Positions 52,086 through 64,000 of a stretch of 64,000 bases of DNA are shown here, in pieces (within the stretch, counting starts at the first letter, position 1; every line of letters begins with the position of its first letter). The DNA is from Prorocentrum cordatum. Its lineage: Eukaryota > Sar > Dinophyceae > Prorocentrales > Prorocentraceae. A model generated the notes under the pieces. That model saw only the letters and a program-made list of their open reading frames with translations. It was not told the DNA's origin and did no database searches. The position numbers and the translations under genes are program-made. The stretch lies in assembly GCA_963575745.1 (NCBI GenBank), contig CAUYUJ010019943.1, positions 52,501 through 116,500 of the forward strand, written 5' to 3'.

Positions 52086-52920
52086 GAGGAGGAGGAGGAG
52101 GAGGAGGAGGATGGAGGGGAGGAGGTGGTGGACGAGTATAACTGGCATAGTGACTGTGATGGGCATAGGCAGAGCGGTAGTACACATGACAGTATTTATA
52201 GCGCTAACCTCATTTATAATACCATGGCGAGGAGAAACATGATGCATACATATATCAGGGGGCGGCGCAGGACGGAGGAATGCGGGGGCGGAGGAGGAGG
52301 AGGAGGAGGAGGAGGAGGAGGAGGAGGAGGAGGAGCGAGGAACAGGGGAGCAAGCAGGAGATGAGGAGAAAGGGAGTCGGGGGATGAGGAGGAGGATGAG
52401 GAGGATGAGGATGAGGAGGAGGCGGATGAGGAGGAGGAGGAGGAGGAGCAGGAGCAGCAGGAGGAGGAGGAGGAGGAGGAGGAGGAGGAATGATGAACGA
52501 GGGCGGCGCAGGAATGAGGAGACGGAGGACGATACGGAGGATGAGGAGGAGGCGGAGGAGGAGGAGGAGCAGGAGGAGGAGGATGAGGAGGAGTGAAGAG
52601 GCGTTGGAAGAATCGTTGGATGAGGAGGAGGAGGAAGAGGAGAAGGAGGGTGAGGTGGAGGAGAAGGAGGAGGAGGAGGAGGAGGAGGAGGAGGAGGAGG
52701 AGGAGGAGGAGGAGGAGGCGGAGGAGCAATATGGCGCCGCAGGAATGAGGACGAGGAGGGTAACTGAAGGAAGAGGGCGTCACAGGACGGATGACGATAA
52801 TGATGATGAGAGAGGGAGTGGGAGACGGATTACCAGGGGGAGGAGGAAGACGAGAGGAGGAGGAGGCGGAAGAAGAAGGAATGAGGAGGAGGAAACGGAA
52901 CACGGGGATGAGGAAGGAAG
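52083..52920 (+). repeat. GAG-rich purine tracts
   Basis: GAG tracts at 52083-52120, 52284-52330, 52380-52490 and 52530-52720, separated by short mixed pieces. The word GGCGCAGGAATGAGGA recurs (52505, 52736), so the tracts may be copies of one another. Confidence 0.88.
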
Positions 52921-52924
52921 GAGG

Positions 52925-53700
52925 AAGAAGGAAGCAGGCATCCACATAGGTAGCAAAGGACACCATCAGCTCCGGCTTTCATTCCAACCTCGGCTTCCGA
53001 CGAACAGTTGGACACACAATATTTTACAATCTCTATTTTGCTTCCATCGTCACCTCCCTCATATTTGCCGTGCCAAAAATGTGACGAAATTGACGAAGTC
53101 ATTTCAGCTGTTCAACAAGGCTGATGCAAACGAGGTGATAGGAAACATTGACACCAAGGATCAAAAGTGACAACCATGAGACTAATGGCACTCAACATGG
53201 TAATTCAATTTATAAGAAGACCTGTCCAGACGACACCCCAGAATGGGCTCCCAGATGCCGCGGCCTAGCATACGGGATGCGGCGGAGAGGTCGCAATGGG
53301 CAGAACTACGTTCACTTTACACACTGTGGGTGATGTCCGATTGACAGACTCGGTGAGAGGATCGAACTCACAAAAGGTCTAAGGTGGTTCAGTTGCGCAG
53401 GTATGGAATACATTGCCGGTTTTGCCCCTCACGGTCGCATTGAGCTTTTGGATACGCCTACAGTGAAGTCACCTAACGAAGATATATCTGCACGGGATTT
53501 ATCAAAAGGGGAGATACGGCCAAACGTGGGTACATCAAAACCGGTGGTACAACATTTGGACAGACAGGCTTGCTGCTTCCTCCTCGACTACATCGGCACA
53601 AACCTGCCGTCATCTCTGCGCCCCCCCCCCCCGCGCAAAAGAGACCAGGATCCACTGCCACATCCTCTACCAAATGATGAAACAGTTGGTATGATGGTCA
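52925..53700. other. Lower-GC sequence, no gene recognised
   Basis: 53,000-53,560 is among the least GC-rich parts of the window. The plus-strand frame ends at 53170 with RAKNVTKLTKSFQLFNKADA, unassigned. A tRNA-like T-arm word at 53358-53372 was examined and rejected. Confidence 0.35.
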
Positions 53701-53785
53701 GACGAAGGATCGCAAAACACCCTTCTTTTTGCAATCCTTCGTTTTGCAATCCTTCTTTTTTTTGCAATCCTTCGTTCAAGCACAG
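53701..53785. repeat. Short TTTGCAATCCTTC repeats
   Basis: CCTTCTTTTTGCAATCC-type units occur three to four times at 53720-53776, and an inverted copy (CGAAGGATCGCAAAA) precedes them. Confidence 0.75.
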
Positions 53786-53947
53786 TTGAGAGGATCTTGC
53801 TGCAATTCTTCGCACAACGACTTTTCAGTGCAGCGGCCTCTCAGAGTCGGGGGCCAACTGTTCGCTCCAGGAGGCACGCACGAGGCACTGCGAGTGTGGG
53901 ACATTTCTGGTTCGAAGCAATCATGCGTTACACCTGGTGTTTGGTTA

Positions 53948-54125
53948 CTCCAGATTTCGTAATAAAGGGAGGGGGGTCTCATTTCGGGGGGGGTCTCTTC
54001 CAGGCTATCTTGGAGGGCCTGGGGGGTCTGGGGACGATGTTTTGGAGGGTTCTCCCACGGGGGGGGTCTGAAATGGCTTGTCTTGGAGGGTCCAGACCCC
54101 CTCCCTTTTATTACGAAATCTGGAG
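53948..54125. mobile_element. TA-flanked MITE C, 178 bp
   Basis: CTCCAGATTTCGTAATAAAG followed by GGAGGGGGGTCT at the left is inverted at the right as ...CCCTTTTATTACGAAATCTGGAG. Arms are about 33 bp and almost perfect. TA on both sides (53946-53947 and 54126-54127). The interior is G-rich. Resembles Stowaway/mariner-type elements in architecture. Confidence 0.88.
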
Positions 54126-54127
54126 TA

Positions 54128-54622
54128 TCCCGTCACCCTATGGTCGTTTCCATCACGATGATTACCATCATCTTCTTATTCATCATCACCACCATCGCCC
54201 AAATCAGCCCGCGAGGCGCACTTTTCCAGTGGCTAGCGTTGAAAATTGCCCCCAGGCGAAGGCAACCAGCTTGAATTTGGTGGCGGTGGGGGTTGCAATG
54301 AGAGGAGTGGGTGGAGGACGAGGAAAAGGACGAGGAGGAGGAAGAGGAGGAGGAGGAGGAGGCGGAGGCTTCGGTCAGCTGCTCGTTGCAATCCGCGCTG
54401 CCCGCGCCTACCGGACGGACAGCCTTCACATCAGCAAGGCGCTCGCACATCTAGTATAATCCTCGATAGTGCGGTCGTTTCCCTCTTCTTCCGCCTTGTC
54501 TTCTCTCTCTCTCTCTCTCTCGCTCTCTTTCCCTCTTTCTCCCTCCTTGTAGGCCTTGTTGCCGCTGGGCTTCCTCCAACTGTACACCCGCAAGCATCAT
54601 GCTGATTTGTTTTGACCCACGG
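54128..54622. other. No gene recognised; GAG and CT tracts
   Basis: CAT/CAC triplets at 54165-54205, GAG units at 54305-54370 and (CT)n at 54497-54545. Confidence 0.5.
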
Positions 54623-55487
54623 ACCCTCGGCGAGGGCAGAAGGATGGAGGAGGAGGAGGTACGTCTGATGGAGGTTAAGAGGGATAGTTTGTGGAGGATG
54701 GCGGTTCTGGGCATCAGGGAACCGTTGCTCCGGGGCGTTGGCCGTCCTTCAGTCGTGAGGTAGCCATCCCGTAGGCGCGTCAAACATCGGGCACGTCTGA
54801 TTCCAAACGGGGCGAATATAGAGGCTCGTACAGTTCAGTTTTTTGTCCAGAATGTCGCCGCAACGAGTGGAGAGTGTTCCTTGTATCTTTCTCATCGTCG
54901 CACTCAGAACGATGAGAAATAATCCTTCACTGGTGTGACTGACAGTTTGGTGCGCGCACTTGCGGACGAGTGGTTGGCGGTGTGCAGTGTGAAGTGTGGA
55001 TCCTGATGTTGGAGGTGGAGGAGGTGCACCAGCAAGGCCCTCGGCGAGGGCAGATTTTGCCATTTCCAGCTGGCCGTCAGGGTGTACATTCAAGTTGCAC
55101 CTCCAGCGCTGACCGTCCCCCCGTGGACAGCAACATACCGAGCGAGTCGAACGCTGCGAGCGCGTTGTCCACCAGGGCATTCGGCGAGGGCGATTGGACG
55201 GAGGAATGGTTTTTGATTCGGTAGCAGGGGAAGAGGAGTTGTTACCAACACGGCCCTCGGTGAGGGCAGCCTTCATGGAAAGAGACCCTCGTCGAGGGCA
55301 GCCTTCCTGTAAGAGGCCTTTGGCGATGGCACTGGCCCACGAGGGAAAGGGCAGCTTGGGGATGGGAGGATGCGAGGAGGAGGAGGAGGAGGAGTATGAG
55401 GAGGAGAGGAGGAGGAGGAGGAGGAGGAGGAGGGGGAGCAGGAGGAGGAGGTTGGATGTTACTTTCACCTGACGCTCGGCGTGGGCA
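54623..55487. repeat. Dispersed 15-bp palindrome GCCCTCGGCGAGGGC
   Basis: Copies, some with 1-3 changes: 54623-54638, 55037-55052, 55177-55192, 55253-55268, 55285-55300, 55316-55331 and 55472-55487. Each is a 6-bp stem with a 3-bp loop, usually followed by A. The cluster 55253-55355 has a 31-32-bp period with a shared spacer (AGCCTTCATGGAAAGA / AGCCTTCCTGTAAGA). On the minus strand several copies read as A-L-(A/T)-E-G. A GAG tract (55376-55450) interrupts. Confidence 0.75.
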
Positions 55488-55656
55488 ATTGTCACGGGCA
55501 TCGTTACGTCGGCACATGCTTGACCGATGCCAGGGCCGCGTTGCCCGACCCCATCATCTTCGATGCACATTTATGGCATTCTATCATCTGCCCTGCACTG
55601 GCGCGCCTCCGCAGGCGCCACCACTGCCACGATACGGGGTGATATTTGAGGGACGT

Positions 55657-55682
55657 TTTTTGGGGTGTTGTTGTTGCTGTGG

Positions 55683-55746
<64 letters not shown>

Positions 55747-55932
55747 GGTGGTTGTTGTCATTGTTGCTGCTGCGGCTGCTGTTGTTGTGGTTGTTGTTAT
55801 TGTTGTTGTCGTTGTTGCTGTTGCTGTTGCGGTTGTTGTTGTTGTTGTTGTTGTTGGTGGTGATGTTACTGTTGTAGTTGTTGCTGTTGTTCTGACTGTC
55901 GTTGTTTTTGCTGCTGGTGCTGCTGTTGCTGC

Positions 55933-55993
<61 letters not shown>

Positions 55994-56099
55994 ATTGTTG
56001 TTGTTGTTGTTGTTGTTGTTGTGGTTGTCGTGGTTGTTGTGGTTGTGGTGGTTGCTGTTGCTGTTGCCGTTGCCGTTGCTGTTGCTGTTGTCGTCGTCG

Positions 56100-56161
<62 letters not shown>

Positions 56162-56205
56162 GGTGGTGTGTTTGTTTGTTTGTTTGTGTGTGTGTGCGTG
56201 TGTGT
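55657..56205 (+). repeat. ~500-bp (GTT)n tract
   Basis: GTT/TTG triplets with GCT, GGT and GTC variants, ending in GTTTGTTTGTTTGTGTGTGTG. The Val/Leu/Cys or Thr/Gln frames are repeat translations. Confidence 0.95.
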
Positions 56206-57600
56206 GGAGGGGGCTGCCATGCCGACGCCTGCAGATCCAATACTCTATATGCCCTCTCGTGCTTCTCTACTTGTCTGCTTCTCTTCGCACCTCCTGTGCC
56301 GCTTAGCCTGCCCTCAGGTTATCTCATTGCTTACCCGTTGTCGTCGCGCACCCTCTGACTTTTTTGCACAGAAGCCCGCACTAGCTTCGTGGCTGTTGTT
56401 TGCTCAGCCTCAAAAGGATGCGGAAGAAGAAGCGAGGATAGGAGGAACGGAGGGACGAGGGGAGGAGAAGGAAGGGGCGCAGGAGGGAGAGGAGGGAGGA
56501 GAGGTGAGACAAGGGAGGAAGGGATGAGGGAGGAGGGAGTAGCAGGCAGGCAGGATTCAGGATGACGCGCAGGTGATCGGAGGAGGGGAACCAGAAGGGG
56601 CAGAGGAGGGGAGGGAGGCACATGGGAATGGTGTCAGGACAGGGATCAATGGGGGATAAACTCATGGGCGCACCACGACAGGCCTGGAGCTCAACTTCGG
56701 GAAGGAGGACCCACACTGTCGCCGTTTCGGAAAAACAAATCGCTGGTCGAGGTTTGCTGGCCGAGGTTTATGATGTTTTTGGGGAGGCCTCGGGGCGCCT
56801 CCAGGGCCCTCGGGAGACATACGGTGACCACCTCGGGCGGTTGACGGGGAGGAGGAGGACCAGAGCAAACCCAACATGTACCAACGATGCTGCAGTCCAC
56901 CTTCCCGTCACGATTCCCCTTGCTGCGCAGAGCGACCGCCTTTGAACGACGAGCAGCCCATTGCCCCCAGGCAGGAACTCCGCCTTGCAATAGCGTGCCC
57001 CCCCCCATCTTACGAGCTACAAGGATTGCGGTTGCGTGGGATCCTACAGCACCAGGATGTGCCCAGCGATAGCCCCGCTTGGAAGTCGTGCGCTCTCCAC
57101 CTGGGAAGCTCACGCACCAGCGTAGAGTGCGGGTTGTGAAGCAATCGGAGTCCGAAGCGAGAGGCTCATGTTGTAAAGGAGACGGCCTTCATACGTGTAG
57201 CTGATACACATGTGTTGCACATGTTCAGGTGTGTCGCATCACATTAGGAGGAAGTTTCAGGCGACAGCCCCGTGCCGAACAGGAACCACCCTGAAGGTAT
57301 TTGACCTGTTCAAGACAAGCGTTCTTGGCGCCAGGGCGAGCGCCCTGTTTCGTAACGCAACCGACCTCGGTCAGTGTTTTGTCGCTTAGGTTGTAAACGG
57401 TAACGAGGTCCAGGTGGAACGCCCTGCCCGCCCTAACGACACGTCTGGTGGTGCGACAGGAGGGGTTGCATGATCGTGAGTATCCGGTTTTTGGGTTAAG
57501 GAAAAGGGCACGGAGGATCCACCCATGTAGCAAGAACTGTGTGTGACGAGAAAACCGTTGCTGGGACGGGGCCAGTGAGAGATTTGGGTGCCCGCGTGCT
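56206..57600. other. No gene recognised
   Basis: Purine-rich 56410-56620, then mixed sequence. Short frames at 56622-56945 and 56876-57139 have no known domain. 57,140-57,600 has nothing recognisable. Confidence 0.35.
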
Positions 57601-57609
57601 GTTAGACGT

Positions 57610-57800
57610 CTTGCGGGGAGGAGGAAGCGGAGAAGGGGGAGGAGGAGGAGGAGGAGGAGGCGGAGGAGGAGGAGGAGGAGGATAGGAGGAGGAGGAAGGA
57701 GGAAGGAGGGAGAGAAAGGACTGTGAGGAGGAGGAGGATGAAGAGGAGGAGGAGGAGGAGGAGGAGGAGGAGGTAGGAGGAGGAGGAGGAGGAGGAGGAT
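57610..57800 (+). repeat. (GAG)n microsatellite
   Basis: GAG/GGA purine tract with AAG and TGA variants. Confidence 0.92.
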
Positions 57801-58149
57801 GAAAGAGGAGTGGAGGCGAAGGAGGAGCGGCATCCGAGGAGGAGGAGGAGGACGGCAGAGGCGCGGGCGCGAGCACCGGGAGCGCCACGGTGCACCGACG
57901 AGTCGTGGCGCCCCGAGGCGCTGCTGGCCTCGCCGCCTGCAGGCGTGGGCCCCTGCGCGGCAAAACGCGCCCGGCAGGCCTGCCTGTGGCGGCCCCGGGG
58001 GAGCGCGCGCTCGGCCTCGGCCTCGGCCTCGGCCTCGGGGCGACGGGCGCGCGCGCCGCGCCCAGGAGGCGTCGCGGTCGGCGCAGGGCGTGGCCGAGCT
58101 GGAGGCGCAGGTGCGGCACCTGCAGCAGGCGCCGCGCCGCGCGGCCCGT

Positions 58150-58187
58150 GGCGGCCGCCTGTCGTCGCGGTCGTCGTCGCCCTCGTG

Positions 58188-58225
<38 letters not shown>

Positions 58226-58449
58226 GGTCGTCGTGATCGTCGTGGTTGTCGTCGTGGTCTTCGTCGTTGTCGTCGTTGTAGCCGCCGTCATCATCGTCGT
58301 CGTCGTGATCGTCGTCGTCGTCGTCGTGATCGTCGTCGTCATCGTCGTCGTGATCGTCGTCGTCGTCGTCGTCGTCGTGGTGATCGTCGTCGTCGTGATC
58401 GTCGTCGTCCTTGTCGTCGTTCTCGTCCTCGGCCTCGTCTTCGTTGTAC

Positions 58450-58483
<34 letters not shown>

Positions 58484-58490
58484 CCTTCTC
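58150..58490 (+). repeat. (GTC)n microsatellite
   Basis: GTCGTC triplets with GATC, GTT and GCC variants; a (CGTCGC)n end at 58460-58486. Confidence 0.92.
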
Positions 58491-58622
58491 CCGGGTCGGG
58501 ATGGTGCCTGGGAGGGGTCCGCGGACCGGCTCTGGAGAGGGCTTTGGCGGGGGGATCGCGACCTAATGTCCGAGCGCGGTGGGGCAACAGTGTCAGCCAC
58601 GCGCAGAGGGGGGATTTGGTTC

Positions 58623-58748
58623 GGGGGAGGGGGGAAGGCTTCTTAGAAGCACCCCTGCATCTTAAGAGGCGTGGGCCTTGTCTGTAGATGCAAGGTCGGG
58701 CGCCTCCTGAGAAGCAGCCTCCTTCTACGAAGCCTCCCCCCTCCCCCT
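58623..58748. mobile_element. Hairpin element K, copy 2
   Basis: GGGGGAGGGGGGAAGGCTTC at the left and GAAGCCTCCCCCCTCCCCC at the right. The inner inverted pair AGAAGCACCCCTGCATC / GATGCAAGGTCGGGCGCCTC is weaker. The 42.0-kb copy keeps only the outer arms and a short loop. Confidence 0.72.
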
Positions 58749-59371
58749 GATCCCCCCTCGCGCCGCCAACAGCGCGGTGACGGGCCTCTTCTGGCCACCC
58801 GCGTCGGGTCCCGGGGCCCCCGCGGATCGGCCCAGTCCGAGAAGCGGCGCGCAGAGATCGGAAAGCTGGTGCAAACCAGCTCTGGCCCGGCAGGGCGGCG
58901 CCGCGCCGACGTCGGCGGCGGCGTCTGCGAGGGCGCGCGGAGGGTTGCGGTGGCCTGGGCCAGGCCCGAGCTTGAGAGATTCCCGCCGTCGGGCAGCAGG
59001 GACCGCGCAAGATCGAACCGTACGGCACGACACGACACCACGGGGGCCAGTCGTGTTTTTGTTGCTCGATGTTGCCTGCTGTGGTTGTCGGCCCTGCCGT
59101 GACTCTCGCTTCCGCTCGTCCTCGTCCGCCGCCCAGCGGCGCGCCAGCTGGGGCGCCGAGGGAGGGGGAGGGTCAGGGGCGGCCTGGCCGATTTCTAGCA
59201 GAGCATCCCCATCCGAGACGCCCCCCCCCCTCTCGCCCCGCCCCGAGACGTGCGCATGCGGCTGGAGGGAAGCCCGAAAGGGGAAGACGGCGCCACGCAA
59301 GGGGATGGTCTGCCAGGGGCTGGTTCGGCCGCGCCCGAGAGGGGGCGGGGAGGAGGAGGAGGAGGAGGAGG
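58749..59371. other. GC-rich, no gene recognised
   Basis: Open frames only; ends in a GAG tract at the assembly gap. Confidence 0.35.
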
Positions 59372-59471
59372 NNNNNNNNNNNNNNNNNNNNNNNNNNNNN
59401 NNNNNNNNNNNNNNNNNNNNNNNNNNNNNNNNNNNNNNNNNNNNNNNNNNNNNNNNNNNNNNNNNNNNNNN
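59372..59471. other. Assembly gap (100 N)
   Basis: Exactly 100 N, the usual placeholder for a gap of unknown size. It begins within a GAG tract, which probably stopped the assembly. The 5' part of LINE 2 may be lost here. Confidence 1.
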
Positions 59472-59559
59472 GCGCGGGTGGCCCTGTGGAGATGGTGCCT
59501 GGCCCCAGGATCTCTCCCCCTCCTCTTCCGTGCCTCGCTCCTCCCTCTCCTGGCCAGGT

Positions 59560-60250
59560 CCAGGGGTCTGACGGGCTGAGCTCGGTGCAACTGTTGATTC
59601 GAAGTATGAGTGTGAACTCGTGGGGCACGCTCAAGAAGCTTTTGCCTGACACGCCTGCCAACGTCGTGTTGGTGCAGGAGCATCGTCTGCTCCACGCCGA
59701 GAAGATTTACGCGGCATCTCAGTGGTGTGCTCGAAATGGTTGGAAGTCTCTCTGGTGTCCCGCCTGCGAGACCGACTCCGACACCTCAGGAGGTGTCGCC
59801 GTGCTTGTTCGTGATTGGCTCGGCCTCATTTCTCTTGTGGGAGGGTTTGTTGTTTCCAAAGGCCACGCGATGGTGGCCGATGTTCAGGTCCCAGGGGGCT
59901 TCACTGTCAGGATTGGGAGCGTTTATTTGCACCGCAGTGAAGGCCTGTCGGAGCGAAACTTGGAAGTGTTGGCCTCCTTAGGGGCGAGATGCTCGGGGTT
60001 CCCTGGTTCGTTCGTGTTGGGAGGGGATCTCAACCTTCCCCCCATCGCACCTTGCCGCTTCCAAGTTTGTCTCCGAATTGCAGGGCCAGCTGATAGATCC
60101 AGACGGCTGCGCCTCCTTTGGGGATGGAGCCCCATCCAAGATTGACTTTTCCGTGTGCAGTGGAGGCCTTGGAAAGGCGGCTGCTTTTTGTGAAGTTGTT
60201 ATGAGCGCGGAACTGAGCCCGCACCGTCCTGTCGATCTCAAGTTCCACCC
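59560..60250 (+). pseudogene. LINE 2 EEP endonuclease, one frameshift
   Basis: Target-nicking endonuclease of the EEP superfamily. In the first frame: NSWGTLKKLLPDTPANVVLV and the active-site QEH (Glu codon 59688-59690), SGGVAVLVRDW, IGSVYLHRSEGLSERNLEVL, and GGDLNLPP (60020-60043). The rest is in the next frame: HLAASKFVSELQGQLIDPDG, SKIDFSV and LSPHRPVDLKF, where the catalytic SPH histidine codon is 60222-60224. The switch falls in a run of six C (60038-60043), so one base gained or lost there, biologically or in sequencing, explains it. Without that change the domain would be complete. Confidence 0.82.
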
Positions 60251-61001
60251 TGCGCCTGCTTCTTTGAAAGCCTTAAGTTTCCGAAAGCCTCCCCCGCTCC
60301 CCTCGGATCCTGTGTTTGGTCCCAAGCCCCAGCAGCAGGATTGGACTCAGGTTCTGGACATGGCTCAGGAGGGCCTTCGAGAGGCCGGACGCGGGAATGG
60401 TACTCGGGCGGCAAGTCTCCTCACCCTTGGCTACGGTGTCTGGGCTGACGTTGCGGAAGCGGAGCTGGTTCCCCTCTTAGGTGCCGACTTGATCAGGAAG
60501 GGGGCGAGGAGTGCGGGGCCTCAGCTCATGTGGAGATCGGTGGTGGGACGGGACAGCAAGCCAAGGTATCCTGCCCACAGGGCAATCAAGTGGCTGGGGG
60601 CCGAGTCTCGTAGCTTGGTCTCACTGCGCAGGGACAGCCGAGGTTTGTCTGCGCAGGCGCAGGCCATCCACGCCTCTTTTCTTTGCTGGCCTGCCTCTGC
60701 CTCTTGCCGCGCGAAGGAGTACCAGAGCTCATTCGATTGTATCAGGCGCTTCGTTCAACAGCATTCCTCATCCCAATGGACGGTGGAGGTGATAGCTCTT
60801 GGTGAGGCGCAGCTTGAGGGTCTTAAGACGACCCTGGCCGAGGCGGGCTCGCGGTATAGAGCCAGGTCCAATGCGGATTTGCGTTCTTGGTTGACCGCTG
60901 GCCTGGACAAGGGGGCCAAAAAGGGCCCACACCATCACCAAAGACCCTTCGCCCTGGAGGCCGACGACGACGTTGGCGGCGGACGGCTCGGTGGTGGCTG
61001 A
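60251..61001 (+). CDS. LINE 2 linker between endonuclease and RT
   Basis: Continues the frame open from 60078 to a TGA at 60999-61001. Mostly helical, polar sequence (including QQQDWTQVLDMAQEGLREAG, AQAQAIHASFLCWPASASCR, YRARSNADLRSWLTAGLDKG), typical of the region between EEP and RT. No catalytic motif. The coherent reading seems to leave this frame near 60975 (AADGSVVADPLSLLAKEV in the next frame) and return near 61025, a compensated pair of shifts. Confidence 0.65.
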
Positions 61002-61918
61002 CCCGTTGTCTTTGCTCGCTAAAGAAGTGACGAGTTCAGCAGTTTCTGGGGCCAGGCCTCTGGAGAGGCCAAGAGTGTGACGCTTGCTCAAGCGTTTCCT
61101 AGGGCGACTCCTGACCAGCTTCGAGCCGTGTCCAAACGATACAAGGCGGGCTCGACTGTCACGTATGACGGATTTGACTGCAGGCATTTCCACTTGCTGT
61201 GCGACGACGGTCTCACTGCTGTGGCTATGCTTTTCGAGTTGATGGAGTCGGTTGGAGTGCTGCCTCGACAGGTTTCTGCTGTCTTGGCCGCCCTCCTCAG
61301 CAAGCCGACAAGCGGCTTCAGGCCGATAGGGGTGTTTTGCTCCTGGTACAGGGTGTGGGGTCGCCTCAGGCGGCCCCGCGCCCTGGACTGGGAGCGGCAA
61401 CACCCCCGTCGGTACTGGGCCGCAGGGGCTTTCAGAGGAGCGTCTGATGTGGTGTGGCGCCAGTCAGTCCGAGCGGAGTCAGGCACGGCTCGGAAGCTGT
61501 GCAGCGCCAGCGTTTTTTTATGACATGCTCAAATATTATGAAACGATCAACTTGGATATGCTGGAAGATCGATGTCGTCGTCATAACTTTCCTGAAGTCA
61601 TCACTCGGTTGTCGATCCATGCTTACAGGTGCGGCCGTTTCATCTCTGTTGCTGGCGTGCTGGACGGTCCTTTTTTCGTGATCAATGGGGTTGTTGCTGG
61701 ATGCAGCTTTGCGACATCGCACATCCGAGTTTTCGCGATGGATGCGTTTGACCAGCTCCCTCGGCACAAACAGTTAGAGTTCGATGCGTACGTCGATGAC
61801 ACGGGTGTTTCGAGCACTGGCAGTCACAAGCAAGTTCTCCAACATATCGTGTCGACCTCTATCATGTTACATCACGTCATCACCAATGACATGGGTTGCC
61901 AGCTGTCTCTTGATAAAG

Positions 61919-64000
<2,082 letters not shown>

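Noticed and set aside
50833-52247. Long His-, Met- or Ile-rich frames
   Set aside because: Produced by the (GAT)n tract in its different frames; no non-repeat domain.
53355-53400. tRNA-like words (GAGTTCGATCCTC on minus, TGGTTCAGTTGCGCAGG on plus)
   Set aside because: The T-arm-like and D-arm-like words lie on opposite strands and no acceptor stem can be formed.
55253-55355. CRISPR-like spacing of palindromic repeats
   Set aside because: Only three to four units, repeats and spacers both diverge, the context is eukaryotic and no cas gene is present.
55504-56527. Thr-rich and Val-rich proteins over the GTT tract
   Set aside because: Repeat translations of (GTT)n.

Overview
The window looks like a piece of a dinoflagellate nuclear genome. 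A near-complete copy of the dinoflagellate trans-spliced leader (about 20 of 22 bases) lies on the minus strand at 3289-3310. There are remnants of three LINE retrotransposons whose domain order (zinc-binding ORF, EEP endonuclease, reverse transcriptase, CCHC zinc finger, RNase H) is common in these algae. The rest is GC-rich DNA packed with microsatellites, minisatellites and short inverted-repeat elements. A GC-rich genus such as Prorocentrum would fit, but the sequence does not prove a genus. I see no convincing intact housekeeping gene, no rRNA or tRNA gene, no CRISPR array and nothing bacterial. Most long open frames here are simple-repeat translations.

Layout. 1-11.9 kb: minisatellites, a dispersed repeat pair, several hairpin elements, a candidate retroposed gene with relict spliced leader (2425-3333, minus), a diverged tandem array of ~490-bp GAT-rich units (5.44-7.29 kb) and a cluster of CTATCGTCTG motifs. 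11.9-17.5 kb: a LINE with many frame breaks and no visible reverse transcriptase motif C, followed by a (GTAT)n tract and an ~800-bp CTCC tract. 19-24 kb: more inverted-repeat elements, strand-switching GTC tracts and a third LINE remnant split by GAG/GAT tracts. 24.8-25.8 kb: a hypothetical ORF in a less GC-rich stretch. 26-33 kb: the densest nest of small non-autonomous elements, including three copies of a 165-bp TA-flanked MITE, a recurring X/Y element pair, and a ~950-bp foldback whose arms of about 350-380 bp are nearly identical. 33-59 kb: further copies of the same families, long GAT, GAG and GTT tracts, an array of a 15-bp palindrome (54.6-55.5 kb), and unrecognised GC-rich sequence. 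59,372-59,471 is an assembly gap. 59.5-63.8 kb: the best preserved LINE, with EEP, RT (YVDD) and RNase H all visible, broken by a few single-base shifts that often fall in homopolymers. 63,832-64,000 is an unbroken T run to the window edge.

How it works together: the protein-coding content is almost entirely retrotransposon. The LINEs could supply enzymes for retroposition, including of spliced-leader mRNAs, and at least ten families of short inverted-repeat elements appear to depend on transposases not present here. Several frame breaks in the LINEs could be assembly errors rather than real decay.
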